A stretch of 64,000 nucleotides of DNA from Alphaproteobacteria bacterium (GTDB lineage: Bacteria; Pseudomonadota; Alphaproteobacteria; Caulobacterales; Parvularculaceae). The notes under the pieces are model-generated. The model did no database searches. It saw nothing but the letters and a program-made list of their open reading frames with translations, and was not told the DNA's origin. The DNA lies in assembly GCA_016125455.1 (NCBI GenBank), contig WGLS01000007.1, positions 124,001-188,000 of the forward strand, in the 5' to 3' direction. Shown piece by piece: positions 36,307 through 44,343 of this stretch. How positions within the stretch are numbered: position 1 is the first letter of the stretch; every line of letters begins with the position of its first letter. A program made the translations under genes and the position numbers.

Positions 36307-37467
36307 CTAAACGACGCCATCGCGCCGCATCGCTTCGATTTCCTCTGGCGAAAAGCCGAGACTGTTCAGTACCGCGACCGTATCTGAGCCGTATTCAGGC
36401 GTCGTTGGATCAATGCTCGCGGGTTCCGCCAGAAAGGAAATCGGCGAGCCGACGATCTCGGCGCCATCGGCATCAAACGAAAGCATGCCCCGCGCCGCGA
36501 TCTGCGCATCATCGAACGCTTCCTTCAGATTGAGGACAGGCGCATAGGCGACGTCCTTGTCCGCCAGCCAAGACAGCCATGCGTCGCGCGGCTTCGTTGC
36601 GAACGTGCTGCGAAGGAACGTTCGCAATGGCGCCTGCCTATCTCCCGGCGGCAGCTCGGCGAGCGGCAACAGGTCGAGTCGGCCGAGCGGTTGGAGCAGA
36701 TTCCGCGCGAACTTCACTTCCGCGCCGCCAAGCGCGATCCATTTCCCATCCGCGCACTCATAGAGGTTGTACATCGCGTTTCCGCCCCATGAGCGTTCCT
36801 TTTTCGGCTCATGCGGAAGACCTGTCGCGAATATCCGTCCGGTGACATTTGGCGTCCAGGCAAGGACGCTGTCTAGCATCGCGACATCGAGATAGTCGCC
36901 TTCGCCGGTTTCGCGAGCGCGTAGCAACGCCATGAGCGCCCCCGACAGCGCCGTCAGCGACGCGAGCGCATCGGCGACCGGCATGTGCGGCATCGCCGGC
37001 CTTCCGTCCTGCCCTTCATTGAGGGAGAGGACGCCCGCCTGGGCCTGAACTGCAACGTCGTGCGCTGGCGCGCCTGCCAAGCGACCTGTCTGTCCGTAGG
37101 CAGATATTGAACAGTAGACGACCCTTGGATTCAGCTTCCTCACGGCGTCGTAGTCGACGCTCAGCCTCTTCGCAACGCCTGGGCGGAAGGCCTCGACAAC
37201 GATGTCGACGTCCCGAACGAGGCGCCGGAAAACTTCTTTTCCCGCGTCGCTCTTGAGGTCGAGCGGGAGACACCTCTTGCCGCGGTGAGTGTTGCGAAAC
37301 CAGATGCTTTCGCCATTCTTGCGATAGCCGATGCGCCGGGTCGGCTCTCCCTCGCCGCGGGGCTCAATCTTGATGACATCCGCGCCATGGTCCGCCAGCA
37401 TCAGCGTCATCATCGGTCCCGGCAGAAACAGCGACAGATCAAGCACCCGGACGCCTGTCAGTTTCAC
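36307..37467 (-). CDS. CaiB/BaiF (family III) CoA-transferase, copy 1
   Basis: A 386-residue family III CoA-transferase, starting at GTG 37467 inside the copy 2 stop (GTGA). Landmarks are GVRVLDLSLFLPGPMMTLMLADHGADVIKIEP, RGKRCLPLDLKSDAGKEVF and the catalytic Asp in YLDVAMLDSVLAW. It transfers CoA between organic acids, for example from succinyl-CoA. It ends the CitE-MaoC-ACAD-CaiB-CaiB operon and converges on GntR2. Confidence 0.9.
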   Translation of the reverse strand: MKLTGVRVLDLSLFLPGPMMTLMLADHGADVIKIEPRGEGEPTRRIGYRKNGESIWFRNTHRGKRCLPLDLKSDAGKEVFRRLVRDVDIVVEAFRPGVAKRLSVDYDAVRKLNPRVVYCSISAYGQTGRLAGAPAHDVAVQAQAGVLSLNEGQDGRPAMPHMPVADALASLTALSGALMALLRARETGEGDYLDVAMLDSVLAWTPNVTGRIFATGLPHEPKKERSWGGNAMYNLYECADGKWIALGGAEVKFARNLLQPLGRLDLLPLAELPPGDRQAPLRTFLRSTFATKPRDAWLSWLADKDVAYAPVLNLKEAFDDAQIAARGMLSFDADGAEIVGSPISFLAEPASIDPTTPEYGSDTVAVLNSLGFSPEEIEAMRRDGVV

Positions 37468-38618
37468 GGCTTCCCGCTCCCGTTAAATTGATCAGTATGC
37501 TCACCAAGTTTCGGCGCCCGGCGTCCAGTCGATCGCTTGCCATTCACAATGATTGGCGCTCGCAGCATATCAAGACGGCCTTCGTGCGCATCAGGATGCG
37601 CAACCGCCTCTCGCATGCCGATCGCCGCGACATAAGGATTGTCTAGCGCCGCCTTGAGATCGAGCACGGGGGCGAAGGGGACCTTGCCGCCAAGCAGCTC
37701 GAGCCATTCCTGCGTCGTTCGCCGAGAACAGATCCGGTCAATCTCATCCGTCAGCGCCGCAAGGTTCTTGCGTCGCGCCGGGATTGTCGCGAACCGCTCG
37801 TCAGCCGCAAGATCGCGGGCGCCAGCAAGCTCGCAGAAGGCATCCCAGAACTTCGGCGTCTGGCACATGAGGAGGCCCCAGCCATCCCTGGTCCTGACGG
37901 TCTGCGATGGCGCAATCGAGGGGTGGGCGCCGCGCGGCAGCCGGCCGACGACCTCGCCCCCGTTCATAGCCCACACACCGGGATAGCTTGTCTGGTGAAG
38001 GGCAACGTCGAAGAGCGATACGTCAATATCGCAGCCGATGCCGGTTTCACGCGCCTTGAGGATTGCGGCGACGCAGCCGAGCGCCATCTGCGCGCCGGAC
38101 ATGAAGTCCACCATCGACAAACCAAAGCGAGTCGGCGGCGCGTCAGGCTCGCCGGTGACCGACATGAAGCCAGCCTCGGCCTGCATCAAATAGTCATAGC
38201 CTGGCCAGGCGGCGCGTTCGTTTTGCCGGCCGTATGCGGACAGATGCGCGCACACGATTGATGGCTTGACGGATTTTAGGTCAGCATAGGTCAGGCCCAA
38301 CTTTTCGGGCTGGTCCCCTCGCAGGTTGTTCACGACCGCATCGGCCGTTGAAACGAGCGTCTCAAACGTCACACGCCCACTGTCGGTCTTGATCTCGACA
38401 GCAACCGACTTCTTGTTTCGCGAAAATGTCTGATAGAACTGACTGTCGCCATCGCCGAGGTAGTATGGACCGACGGAGCGGGAGACGTCGCCGCCCATCG
38501 CGGGCGATTCGATCTTGATGACCTCGGCGCCAAGTTCAGCGAGCAGCATCGAACCGTAGGGGCCTGCGCCGTATTGCTCGACGGCGAGAATGCGGACGCC
38601 CTCGAGCAGGTTCAGCAT
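37464..38618 (-). CDS. CaiB/BaiF (family III) CoA-transferase, copy 2
   Basis: A 384-residue second family III CoA-transferase. ATG 38618 overlaps the acyl-CoA dehydrogenase stop by one base (TGATG); longer frames lie inside that gene. Landmarks are GVRILAVEQYGAGPYGSMLLAELGAEVIKIES, NKKSVAVEIKTDSGRVTFETL and the catalytic Asp in DIDVSLFDVALHQ. Two non-identical copies suggest either two different acids or a heterodimer. Confidence 0.9.
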   Translation of the reverse strand: MLNLLEGVRILAVEQYGAGPYGSMLLAELGAEVIKIESPAMGGDVSRSVGPYYLGDGDSQFYQTFSRNKKSVAVEIKTDSGRVTFETLVSTADAVVNNLRGDQPEKLGLTYADLKSVKPSIVCAHLSAYGRQNERAAWPGYDYLMQAEAGFMSVTGEPDAPPTRFGLSMVDFMSGAQMALGCVAAILKARETGIGCDIDVSLFDVALHQTSYPGVWAMNGGEVVGRLPRGAHPSIAPSQTVRTRDGWGLLMCQTPKFWDAFCELAGARDLAADERFATIPARRKNLAALTDEIDRICSRRTTQEWLELLGGKVPFAPVLDLKAALDNPYVAAIGMREAVAHPDAHEGRLDMLRAPIIVNGKRSTGRRAPKLGEHTDQFNGSGKP

Positions 38619-39811
38619 CAGACCGGGCTCCGTTTGACCAGTTGCTTGGCGATGATGATGCGCTGCATTTCGTTCGTGCCCTCGCCAATGCACATGAGCG
38701 GCGCATCGCGATAAAGGCGCTCGATCACATACTCTTTGGAATATCCGTACCCGCCATGAATGCGCATGGCTTCGGTCGCAACCTCAACGGCAGTTTCCGA
38801 TGCAAAGTACTTCGCCATGCCCGCCTCCATGTCGATGCGTTGGCCGGTATCATAGGCGCGAGCGGCGTCCTCGACGAGCAGCTCCGCAGCGCGGGTTCGC
38901 GCCGCCATATCGCCGAGCTTCAGCTGGATTGCCTGGTGTTCGCAGATCGGCTTGCCCATCGTCTTTCGAGACTGGGCGTAGGCGACGCTCTCGCGCAGGG
39001 CGCGCTTCGCAATGCCGACGGATCGCGCCGCGATGTTGATGCGGCCGATCTCTAGCCCGCCCGTCGCCATGAAGAACCCCTTGCCCTCCTCGCCGCCGAC
39101 CAGCGACAGTTCGGCATCAACTTCAAAGTCATTGAAGATGAATTCGCCGGAATCGATGCCCTTGTAGCCAAGCTTCTCCAGCTTGTTGCCATTGCGAATG
39201 CCGGGAAGCGGCGCGCCGGTCTCGGGGTCTATTTTCGTGACAATGAGGATCGACATGCCCTTGTAGCGGGGTTCCGCGGCCGGATCCGTCTTTACAAGGA
39301 GTGCATTCGCCTGCCCTTCGATCGCATTCGATATCCAGGTCTTTGCTCCATTGACGATGTACTTGTCGCCCTTCCGCCTCGCCACCGTGCGGATTGCCTG
39401 AAGGTCGGTGCCGGCGTCTGGCTCGGTCAGGCCAAGGCCGCCGCGAAGTTCGCCGGAGGCGAACTTAGGCAGCCAGTATTCCCGTTGTCGATCTGTGCCG
39501 AAACGCTGGACAATCTGCGCCATCATCAGGTGGGAATTGAATATGCCCGTCAGGGACATCCACTCTTCGGCGATCGTCTGCACGATTTTTGAATAAGTCA
39601 TCGCGGAAAGCCCGAGACCGCCATAGGCCGGATCGATGAGGGCCCCAAAGAGCCCTAGTTCTTTCATGTCCTCGACGAGTTCGTGCGGGTACTCGTTGGC
39701 GTGCTCGAGCTTCATCGCGACTGGCGCGACCTTTTTCTCCAACCACTTTTCGATGGACTCGATGATCAGCGCTTCGTCGGAATCCGAAAGGTATTGAGAC
39801 GCGTCTGGCAT
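38618..39811 (-). CDS. acyl-CoA dehydrogenase
   Basis: A 397-residue FAD enzyme oxidising an acyl-CoA to the enoyl-CoA, passing electrons to ETF. Landmarks are GGLGLTEPDAGTDLQAIRTVA, WISNAIEGQANALLV, GRINIAARSVGIAKRAL, MRIHGGYGYSKEYVIERLYRDA, and the catalytic Glu in IGEGTNEMQRIIIAKQL. In the context of MaoC and CitE it may act on a branched dicarboxyl-CoA such as methylsuccinyl-CoA, though this is inference. It lies 26 bases after MaoC. Confidence 0.92.
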   Translation of the reverse strand: MPDASQYLSDSDEALIIESIEKWLEKKVAPVAMKLEHANEYPHELVEDMKELGLFGALIDPAYGGLGLSAMTYSKIVQTIAEEWMSLTGIFNSHLMMAQIVQRFGTDRQREYWLPKFASGELRGGLGLTEPDAGTDLQAIRTVARRKGDKYIVNGAKTWISNAIEGQANALLVKTDPAAEPRYKGMSILIVTKIDPETGAPLPGIRNGNKLEKLGYKGIDSGEFIFNDFEVDAELSLVGGEEGKGFFMATGGLEIGRINIAARSVGIAKRALRESVAYAQSRKTMGKPICEHQAIQLKLGDMAARTRAAELLVEDAARAYDTGQRIDMEAGMAKYFASETAVEVATEAMRIHGGYGYSKEYVIERLYRDAPLMCIGEGTNEMQRIIIAKQLVKRSPV

Positions 39812-39837
39812 GGTTGCGCTTCCTCGGCGTTAATCCT

Positions 39838-40359
39838 TCAGTAAGTGCCGACCTTGTCTTCGACGGCATTGCCCCTTGAAGGGATGAGCATGTTTCGCTT
39901 GAACGTGCACACCATCTCGCCGCGCTGATTGAAGCCGCGCGTGACGATGGTTACGATCCCCTGCCCCGGACGGGACTTCGACTCGCGTTTCGAAAGCACT
40001 TCGCTTTCGCCATAAATCGTATCGCCGGCAAACACCGGCGCAGTGAACTTCACCTCGTCCATGCCGAGATTGGCGATCGCCTTTTGCGAGCAGTCGGTGA
40101 CGCTCATGCCTATCAGTATTGCGAGCGTATACGGACTGACGACAAGGTTCTTCTTGAATTCCGACGCCGCGGCGAACTCCGCGTCGAAGTGCATGGGATG
40201 GGTATTCATTGTCATCAGGGTAAAGAGGTGATTGTCGTACTCGGTGACGGTCTTCCCCGGGCGATGCTCATAGATGTCGCCTTCCCGGAATTCCTCGAAA
40301 TACCGTCCGAACGTTTCGCGATACCGGTTCGGACCGACTTCCTTCCACCCCTGGACCAT
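39838..40359 (-). CDS. MaoC family hydratase (mesaconyl/itaconyl-CoA hydratase-like)
   Basis: A 173-residue hot-dog-fold hydratase. The catalytic Asp/His region reads NTHPMHFDAEFAA with the preceding EYDNHLFTLMTMN, which is typical of the mesaconyl-C4-CoA and itaconyl-CoA hydratases. Other landmarks are RYFEEFREGDIYEHRPGKTV and FTAPVFAGDTIYGESEVL. It lies 3 bases after the CitE-like gene. With the CoA-transferases and the lyase it would form the classical transferase-hydratase-lyase route. Confidence 0.88.
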   Translation of the reverse strand: MVQGWKEVGPNRYRETFGRYFEEFREGDIYEHRPGKTVTEYDNHLFTLMTMNTHPMHFDAEFAAASEFKKNLVVSPYTLAILIGMSVTDCSQKAIANLGMDEVKFTAPVFAGDTIYGESEVLSKRESKSRPGQGIVTIVTRGFNQRGEMVCTFKRNMLIPSRGNAVEDKVGTY

Positions 40360-40362
40360 GAA

Positions 40363-41193
40363 TCAGCCCCTCTTTGCGGCGAGCGTGCGTTGCGCCGCAA
40401 GCAGCACCGGCCGCTCCACGAGCTTGCCGTCGAGCAGGGCGACGCCGCCGCCGGCTTCGGCGTAAGCGGCGGCAATCCGTTCCGCCTTTGAAACGTCTTC
40501 TTCGGACGGCGAAAAGATCTCGTTGATGATGGCGACCTGCGCGGGGTGGATGCAGGCGCGACCCGTGAACCCCATCGATCGGACGCGAAGTGTCTCCGCC
40601 CGAAGGCCTTCATCGTCTTTTACGTTGAGGTACGGAACATCCATTGACTGGCAACCGCCTTGGGACGCGCCTGCAACAATACTGGCCCGCGCCATGTAAA
40701 GGCCGTCCCAGTCCATCATTGCGCCGATCGTTGCGGCGAAGTCGGCGCCGCCAAGCATAATGCCGCCTCGCGCCCCGACAACCTTCGCAACTCCCGCGAC
40801 CCTGGGCAGCGCTGACGGCGTTTCCACGAGCGGCCAGAGCGGGGGACGATCATCGCCGAACGCCTCGGCGAGCGCGTCATCGAGGAGCGCAATCTCATCT
40901 TCGCCGCTTGCCTTCGGCACCATGAGGAATGCCGGCATGGCGCCGGAATCAACAAAGGCGACGAGATCGCGATGTCCAACCATTGTCGACATCGGGTTCA
41001 TCCGGAAGCCAGTCGCGGCGCCCTCGCGCGGTCGCGCAAGGTATTTGAACGTCGCCGCGCGCGCATCGTCCTTCGCGTCGGGCGCAACAGCGTCCTCAAG
41101 GTCTATGCAAACGGCATCGGCGCCGGAATGGGCGGCCTTTTCAAAACGGTCGGGCCGCGACCCGGGGACGAAGAGAAGCGAACGATAGACCAA
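40363..41193 (-). CDS. HpcH/HpaI-CitE family CoA ester lyase (citramalyl/methylmalyl-CoA lyase-like)
   Basis: A 276-residue TIM-barrel lyase. I propose TTG 41193 (LVYRSLLFVPG) as the start, with GGGAG 6 bases upstream; the frame could extend to 41295 but that part reads through operator B and has no family similarity. Landmarks are FVPGSRPDRFEKAAHSGADAV, CIDLEDAVAPDAKD, GATGFRMNPMSTM-type FRMNPMST, and GRACIHPAQVAIINEIF. It cleaves a beta-hydroxyacyl-CoA to pyruvate or glyoxylate plus a shorter CoA ester. First gene of the five-gene operon. Confidence 0.88.
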   Translation of the reverse strand: MVYRSLLFVPGSRPDRFEKAAHSGADAVCIDLEDAVAPDAKDDARAATFKYLARPREGAATGFRMNPMSTMVGHRDLVAFVDSGAMPAFLMVPKASGEDEIALLDDALAEAFGDDRPPLWPLVETPSALPRVAGVAKVVGARGGIMLGGADFAATIGAMMDWDGLYMARASIVAGASQGGCQSMDVPYLNVKDDEGLRAETLRVRSMGFTGRACIHPAQVAIINEIFSPSEEDVSKAERIAAAYAEAGGGVALLDGKLVERPVLLAAQRTLAAKRG

Positions 41194-41204
41194 GAGCGGC
41201 TCCC

Positions 41205-41222
41205 ACTTTGTCCGGACAAAGT
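41205..41222. promoter_or_regulatory. island operator B, site 1
   Basis: ACTTTGTCCGGACAAAGT is a perfect 18-bp palindrome, one base upstream of the ribosome site of the CitE-like gene and between it and the divergent bioB. Fourteen of its bases recur at 34202. Confidence 0.75.
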
Positions 41223-41339
41223 AGCCGCGCCAGCCTCCACGGTCAATTGGTTTCACCGCGGGCGGCGCACCGACGCGCTCGCCGGGCTGACGCATCGCGG
41301 GACGTCGGATAGACCGATGCGGTCAACCCCGGAGACCGA

Positions 41340-42296
41340 ATGACCGCCCTTGCCCCTCGCCATGACTGGACCCGTGACGAAATCGCCGCCCTGTTTGACC
41401 AGCCGTTAGATGCGCTGGTTGCAGCCGCCATCGACGTCAAGCGTGCGAACTGGCCGGATGGGCGGGTCCAGAAGAGCAGGCGACTCTCGGTCAAGACCGG
41501 AGGATGCGCCGAAGATTGCGGCTACTGCAGCCAGTCGGCGCATTTCGATACCGGTTTGAAGGCGTCTGGCCTGATGCCCCTCGACGAAGTGATCGCCGCT
41601 GCGCGGAAGGCGAAAGCCGAAGGCGCCGACCGTTTCTGCATGGGCGCGGCTTGGCGATCCTTGAAGGATCGCGACGTCGAGAAGGTCGCCGACATGATCC
41701 GCGCCGTGAAAGCCGAGGGCATGGACACATGCGCAACCCTTGGCATGCTGGAGGACGGCCAGGCGGACGCGCTGGCTTCCGCCGGCCTCGACTAATACAA
41801 TCACAACCTCGACACATCGCCTGAATACTATTCGACGGTGGTTAGTTCGCGCACCTATGAACAGCGACTTGATACGCTGGCGAAAGCGCGCAAGGCCGGC
41901 CTGAAACTCTGTTGCGGCGGCATCTTCGGCATGGGCGAGACGCGCGCAGACCGCGTCGGGCTGCTGCATGAACTTTCAAAGCTTGATCCCCATCCGGAAA
42001 GCGTGCCTATCAACATGCTCGTACCGATTTCGGGCACGCCGCTTGCCGGATCCGCGCCGATCGGCGCGGTCGAACTTGCGCGCATTGTTGCGGTCGCCCG
42101 GATAGTCTTCCCGGGGAGCTGGGTGCGGCTGTCGGCAGGCCGCGAAGGCATGACGGAGGAAGGCCAGGCGCTTTGCCTCATCGCAGGGGCAAACTCCATT
42201 TTTGTTGGCGACCGCCTGTTGACTACGGACAATCCCGGCGAGGATCGCGACCTTTCCTTGATGGAAGCGATGAAATTCAGCTTCGAGAAGGCCTAG
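41340..42296 (+). pseudogene. bioB: biotin synthase interrupted by one in-frame stop
   Basis: Radical-SAM biotin synthase inserting sulfur into dethiobiotin. GGAG precedes ATG 41340. The radical-SAM cysteines are intact (GGCAEDCGYCSQSAHF). Codon 152 (41793-41795) is TAA, exactly at one Tyr of the conserved [11 protein letters not shown]: the sequence reads GLD[16 protein letters not shown]. The frame then continues without other damage to 42296 ([34 protein letters not shown]), 318 residues in total. A single TAT/TAC to TAA change or a sequencing error explains it; if real, the strain lacks this BioB. Its stop overlaps the convergent membrane-protein stop (CTAG). Confidence 0.93.
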
Positions 42297-42994
42297 AACG
42301 GCTTGACCGCGCCAAAGAACGCCGTGGCCGCAATGCCAATCCAGTAAGCATAGGCGACGGAACGGCCCAGCTGAATGGATCGCATGAGTTTCGCTTCAAC
42401 ATCGGGGTTCGGACCGCTTGCAAGCACCGGGAACATCGCCCGCCACTCGCGCATGATGAAGCGAAGAATGACGCCGATGACAAGCAACAGTCCATAAGTC
42501 AGGATTTTCGCGGCGTACCACCGCTGTCCCTCTCCTGCTTCGAACGGGCCGTAGCCGAGCAGCGAGCCCAAAGCGCACGCGATAAGGGTCGGGATAAGGA
42601 CGTACCGCGTCCAGTCCTCGATATTCGACAGCATTTCGCCGCGCGGCCTGCCGCGCCACGCGAAGGCGCCCCACGTCACGACCATCCAGACGGCCCACAG
42701 CGCCCACATGACGACAAGCCACGCGCCGCCGAACGGCTGGACGCCCCAGATATGGCCCATGTGGAGGCCAAGCGGCAGAAGCGAAATGATCCCGGTACGC
42801 GCCAGAATGTCGATCCTGTATGCGGTATCCATGTGGCGACGTCGCTCCTCGAGATCGAGCGCCGGGTTCACCACCTTGTAGCTGGTCTGGAAGACGCCCC
42901 ACTCGCCGCCGAGCCAATAAACCATGGCAAGAATATGCAGCCAGCGGAGGATCGACAGCTCATGCGTCGCGAGAAACTCAATCATGCCGGTCAA
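42293..42994 (-). CDS. multi-pass membrane protein, paralogue of the one at 11923
   Basis: A 233-residue protein with about six membrane helices. [17 protein letters not shown] in helix 1 matches the 11923 protein. Further conserved-looking His residues occur in [11 protein letters not shown]. The fold recalls CopD/DUF2269-like membrane proteins. It may be the last gene of the HapK-SDR-PuuE3-CpcT-VOC operon, 90 bases downstream of the VOC lipoprotein. No function is assigned. Confidence 0.78.
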   Translation of the reverse strand: MTGMIEFLATHELSILRWLHILAMVYWLGGEWGVFQTSYKVVNPALDLEERRRHMDTAYRIDILARTGIISLLPLGLHMGHIWGVQPFGGAWLVVMWALWAVWMVVTWGAFAWRGRPRGEMLSNIEDWTRYVLIPTLIACALGSLLGYGPFEAGEGQRWYAAKILTYGLLLVIGVILRFIMREWRAMFPVLASGPNPDVEAKLMRSIQLGRSVAYAYWIGIAATAFFGAVKPF

Positions 42995-43084
42995 ACCATC
43001 TGGATACCACAGCTTACGGATCGCATCGCCCGTGGCGCCGAACGAACGCCATCGATGCGCATCTTGGTCAAGAGAGGCGCAGGG

Positions 43085-43684
43085 TTATTTCCTGCGCGGA
43101 TCGGAAACGAGCCTGTTCAGCTCAATCGTGTGGCCGTCCGGGTCAACGAGCATCGAGACCATGACTTCGATATCGCCGGCCGGCGATGGGTACTTTCGCA
43201 AATGAGGCTCGCCGATCACCTTTACATTGGCGACGGCCGCCGCCGCCGGAAAGGCTTCGTCGAGATTGTCGGCGTTGAAAAGAAGGACGATCTCGCCCGG
43301 CGTGAAGTCGGCGGCATCCGGACCAGCCTTGTCCTTTTCGGTCTGGTCGAGGAACTGCCACAGGCCGAGCATGCCGATATAGTCGTTGTTCGCTTTCAGG
43401 AGCACGAGCCGGGAACGATTTGTTCCGTCAGCCCCGGCGCGCGTCGCAAGGCCGGGCGAGGTCAGCTCCTGGTCATACTCCACCGTCATGCCAAGGGCGT
43501 CGCGATAGAGCGCCAGCGAGTTTTCGATGTCGCGAACAATCAGCGTCGTGCGGCGCAGGTTAAGGGGATTGACGCCAGCCTCCTGCCCGCCGGATTCCGC
43601 CGCCACCGCCGCCGGGCGGCCGCCGCAGGCGACGATCAGAATGGACGCGGCGATTGCCGCAGCCGATTTCATGAAATCCATCAT
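43085..43684 (-). CDS. VOC-fold (glyoxalase-like) lipoprotein
   Basis: A 199-residue protein with a lipoprotein signal (AAAIAASILIVACGG) and a VOC domain at about 43-190: LRRTTLIVRDIENSLALYRDALGMTVEYD to MLVDPDGHTIELNRLV. The ending HTIELN carries a typical metal-ligand Glu. An exported VOC protein suggests periplasmic binding or processing of an aromatic or ring compound. Its start overlaps the CpcT-like gene's stop by 4 bases. Confidence 0.83.
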   Translation of the reverse strand: MMDFMKSAAAIAASILIVACGGRPAAVAAESGGQEAGVNPLNLRRTTLIVRDIENSLALYRDALGMTVEYDQELTSPGLATRAGADGTNRSRLVLLKANNDYIGMLGLWQFLDQTEKDKAGPDAADFTPGEIVLLFNADNLDEAFPAAAAVANVKVIGEPHLRKYPSPAGDIEVMVSMLVDPDGHTIELNRLVSDPRRK

Positions 43685-44343
43685 TTGTCTCTCCGCACAA
43701 AAATGTAGCCGCCCGCTTCAGGTCCCCAGACATGGGCTCCATCGACTTTCAGGCCGCGGTCCCAGTTGGCGTATCGGCCTGGCGAAAAAAGGCTGATCGA
43801 CAGGGCATAGTCAGCGCCCTTGTAGGCGTTCGGACACTTGTCCGACTGACTGCGCCAGAAACCCTCCGCAATCCGTTCGGCCGTGATGCCGCACTCGCTT
43901 GGCAGAAGGTCGTCGGGCGACAACGCCTCGAGAGGCGACGCAGCGCGCCAGGTGCCACGCGCCGCATCCGGGTCTTTCAGTTTGTGGACTGATCGGCGCA
44001 CGACGCCGGGCGCCGTCTCGACAGAATGAATCACGCGCGCGAAATAGGGGCGGTCCTTCTGGCCAGGATCGACCTCGTCCCATCGTTCGCCAAGAAATGC
44101 CTGTTCCTGATAGAGCCACATGCCGTCATCTCGATCCGGCCAGATACGCACGATTTCTGCTTCCGCGACGCCGTACCTTTCATCACGCCGCGCCTGGTCA
44201 TGCGTGCTGAATGACCCGACGGACACGCTCGCAAGTTCTTCAAGGAACCCGCGGGTCCCGTTAGCAGGTTCAGCGTAAAGGGCTTGCGTATTCGCCAAGC
44301 AGAGGGCGATGGCGGCCAGCGCTGTTCGTGATGCGTTGCTCAT
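43681..44343 (-). CDS. CpcT/CpeT family protein (phycobilin lyase-like), copy 1
   Basis: A 220-residue protein with a signal peptide (ALAAIALCLANTQALYA). The family pattern is visible: WLYQEQAFL, RPYFARVIHSV, LLPSECGITAERIAEGFWRSQ, CPNAYKGADYALSISLFSPGRYANWDRG and HVWGPEAGGYIFVRRDK. CpcT/CpeT proteins in cyanobacteria bind bilins and attach them to phycobiliproteins; a lipocalin-like fold binds the linear tetrapyrrole. No phycobiliprotein gene is present here, so bilin binding rather than attachment is the likely role, by inference. Confidence 0.83.
   Translation of the reverse strand: MSNASRTALAAIALCLANTQALYAEPANGTRGFLEELASVSVGSFSTHDQARRDERYGVAEAEIVRIWPDRDDGMWLYQEQAFLGERWDEVDPGQKDRPYFARVIHSVETAPGVVRRSVHKLKDPDAARGTWRAASPLEALSPDDLLPSECGITAERIAEGFWRSQSDKCPNAYKGADYALSISLFSPGRYANWDRGLKVDGAHVWGPEAGGYIFVRRDK

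Noticed and set aside
40363-41295. CitE-like start at 41295
   Set aside because: The extra 34 codons have no family similarity and read through operator B; TTG 41193 has a good ribosome site.
41793-41795. Stop-codon recoding in bioB
   Set aside because: The codon is TAA, not TGA or TAG; no recoding element was seen and BioB needs no special residue at this Tyr.
42173-43708. 511-codon plus-strand frame across the membrane-protein and VOC genes
   Set aside because: A shadow of minus-strand genes with recognisable domains.
43833-43850. TCGGACACTTGTCCGA-like palindrome resembling operator B
   Set aside because: It lies inside a CpcT-like coding sequence and differs in spacing from the two operator B sites.
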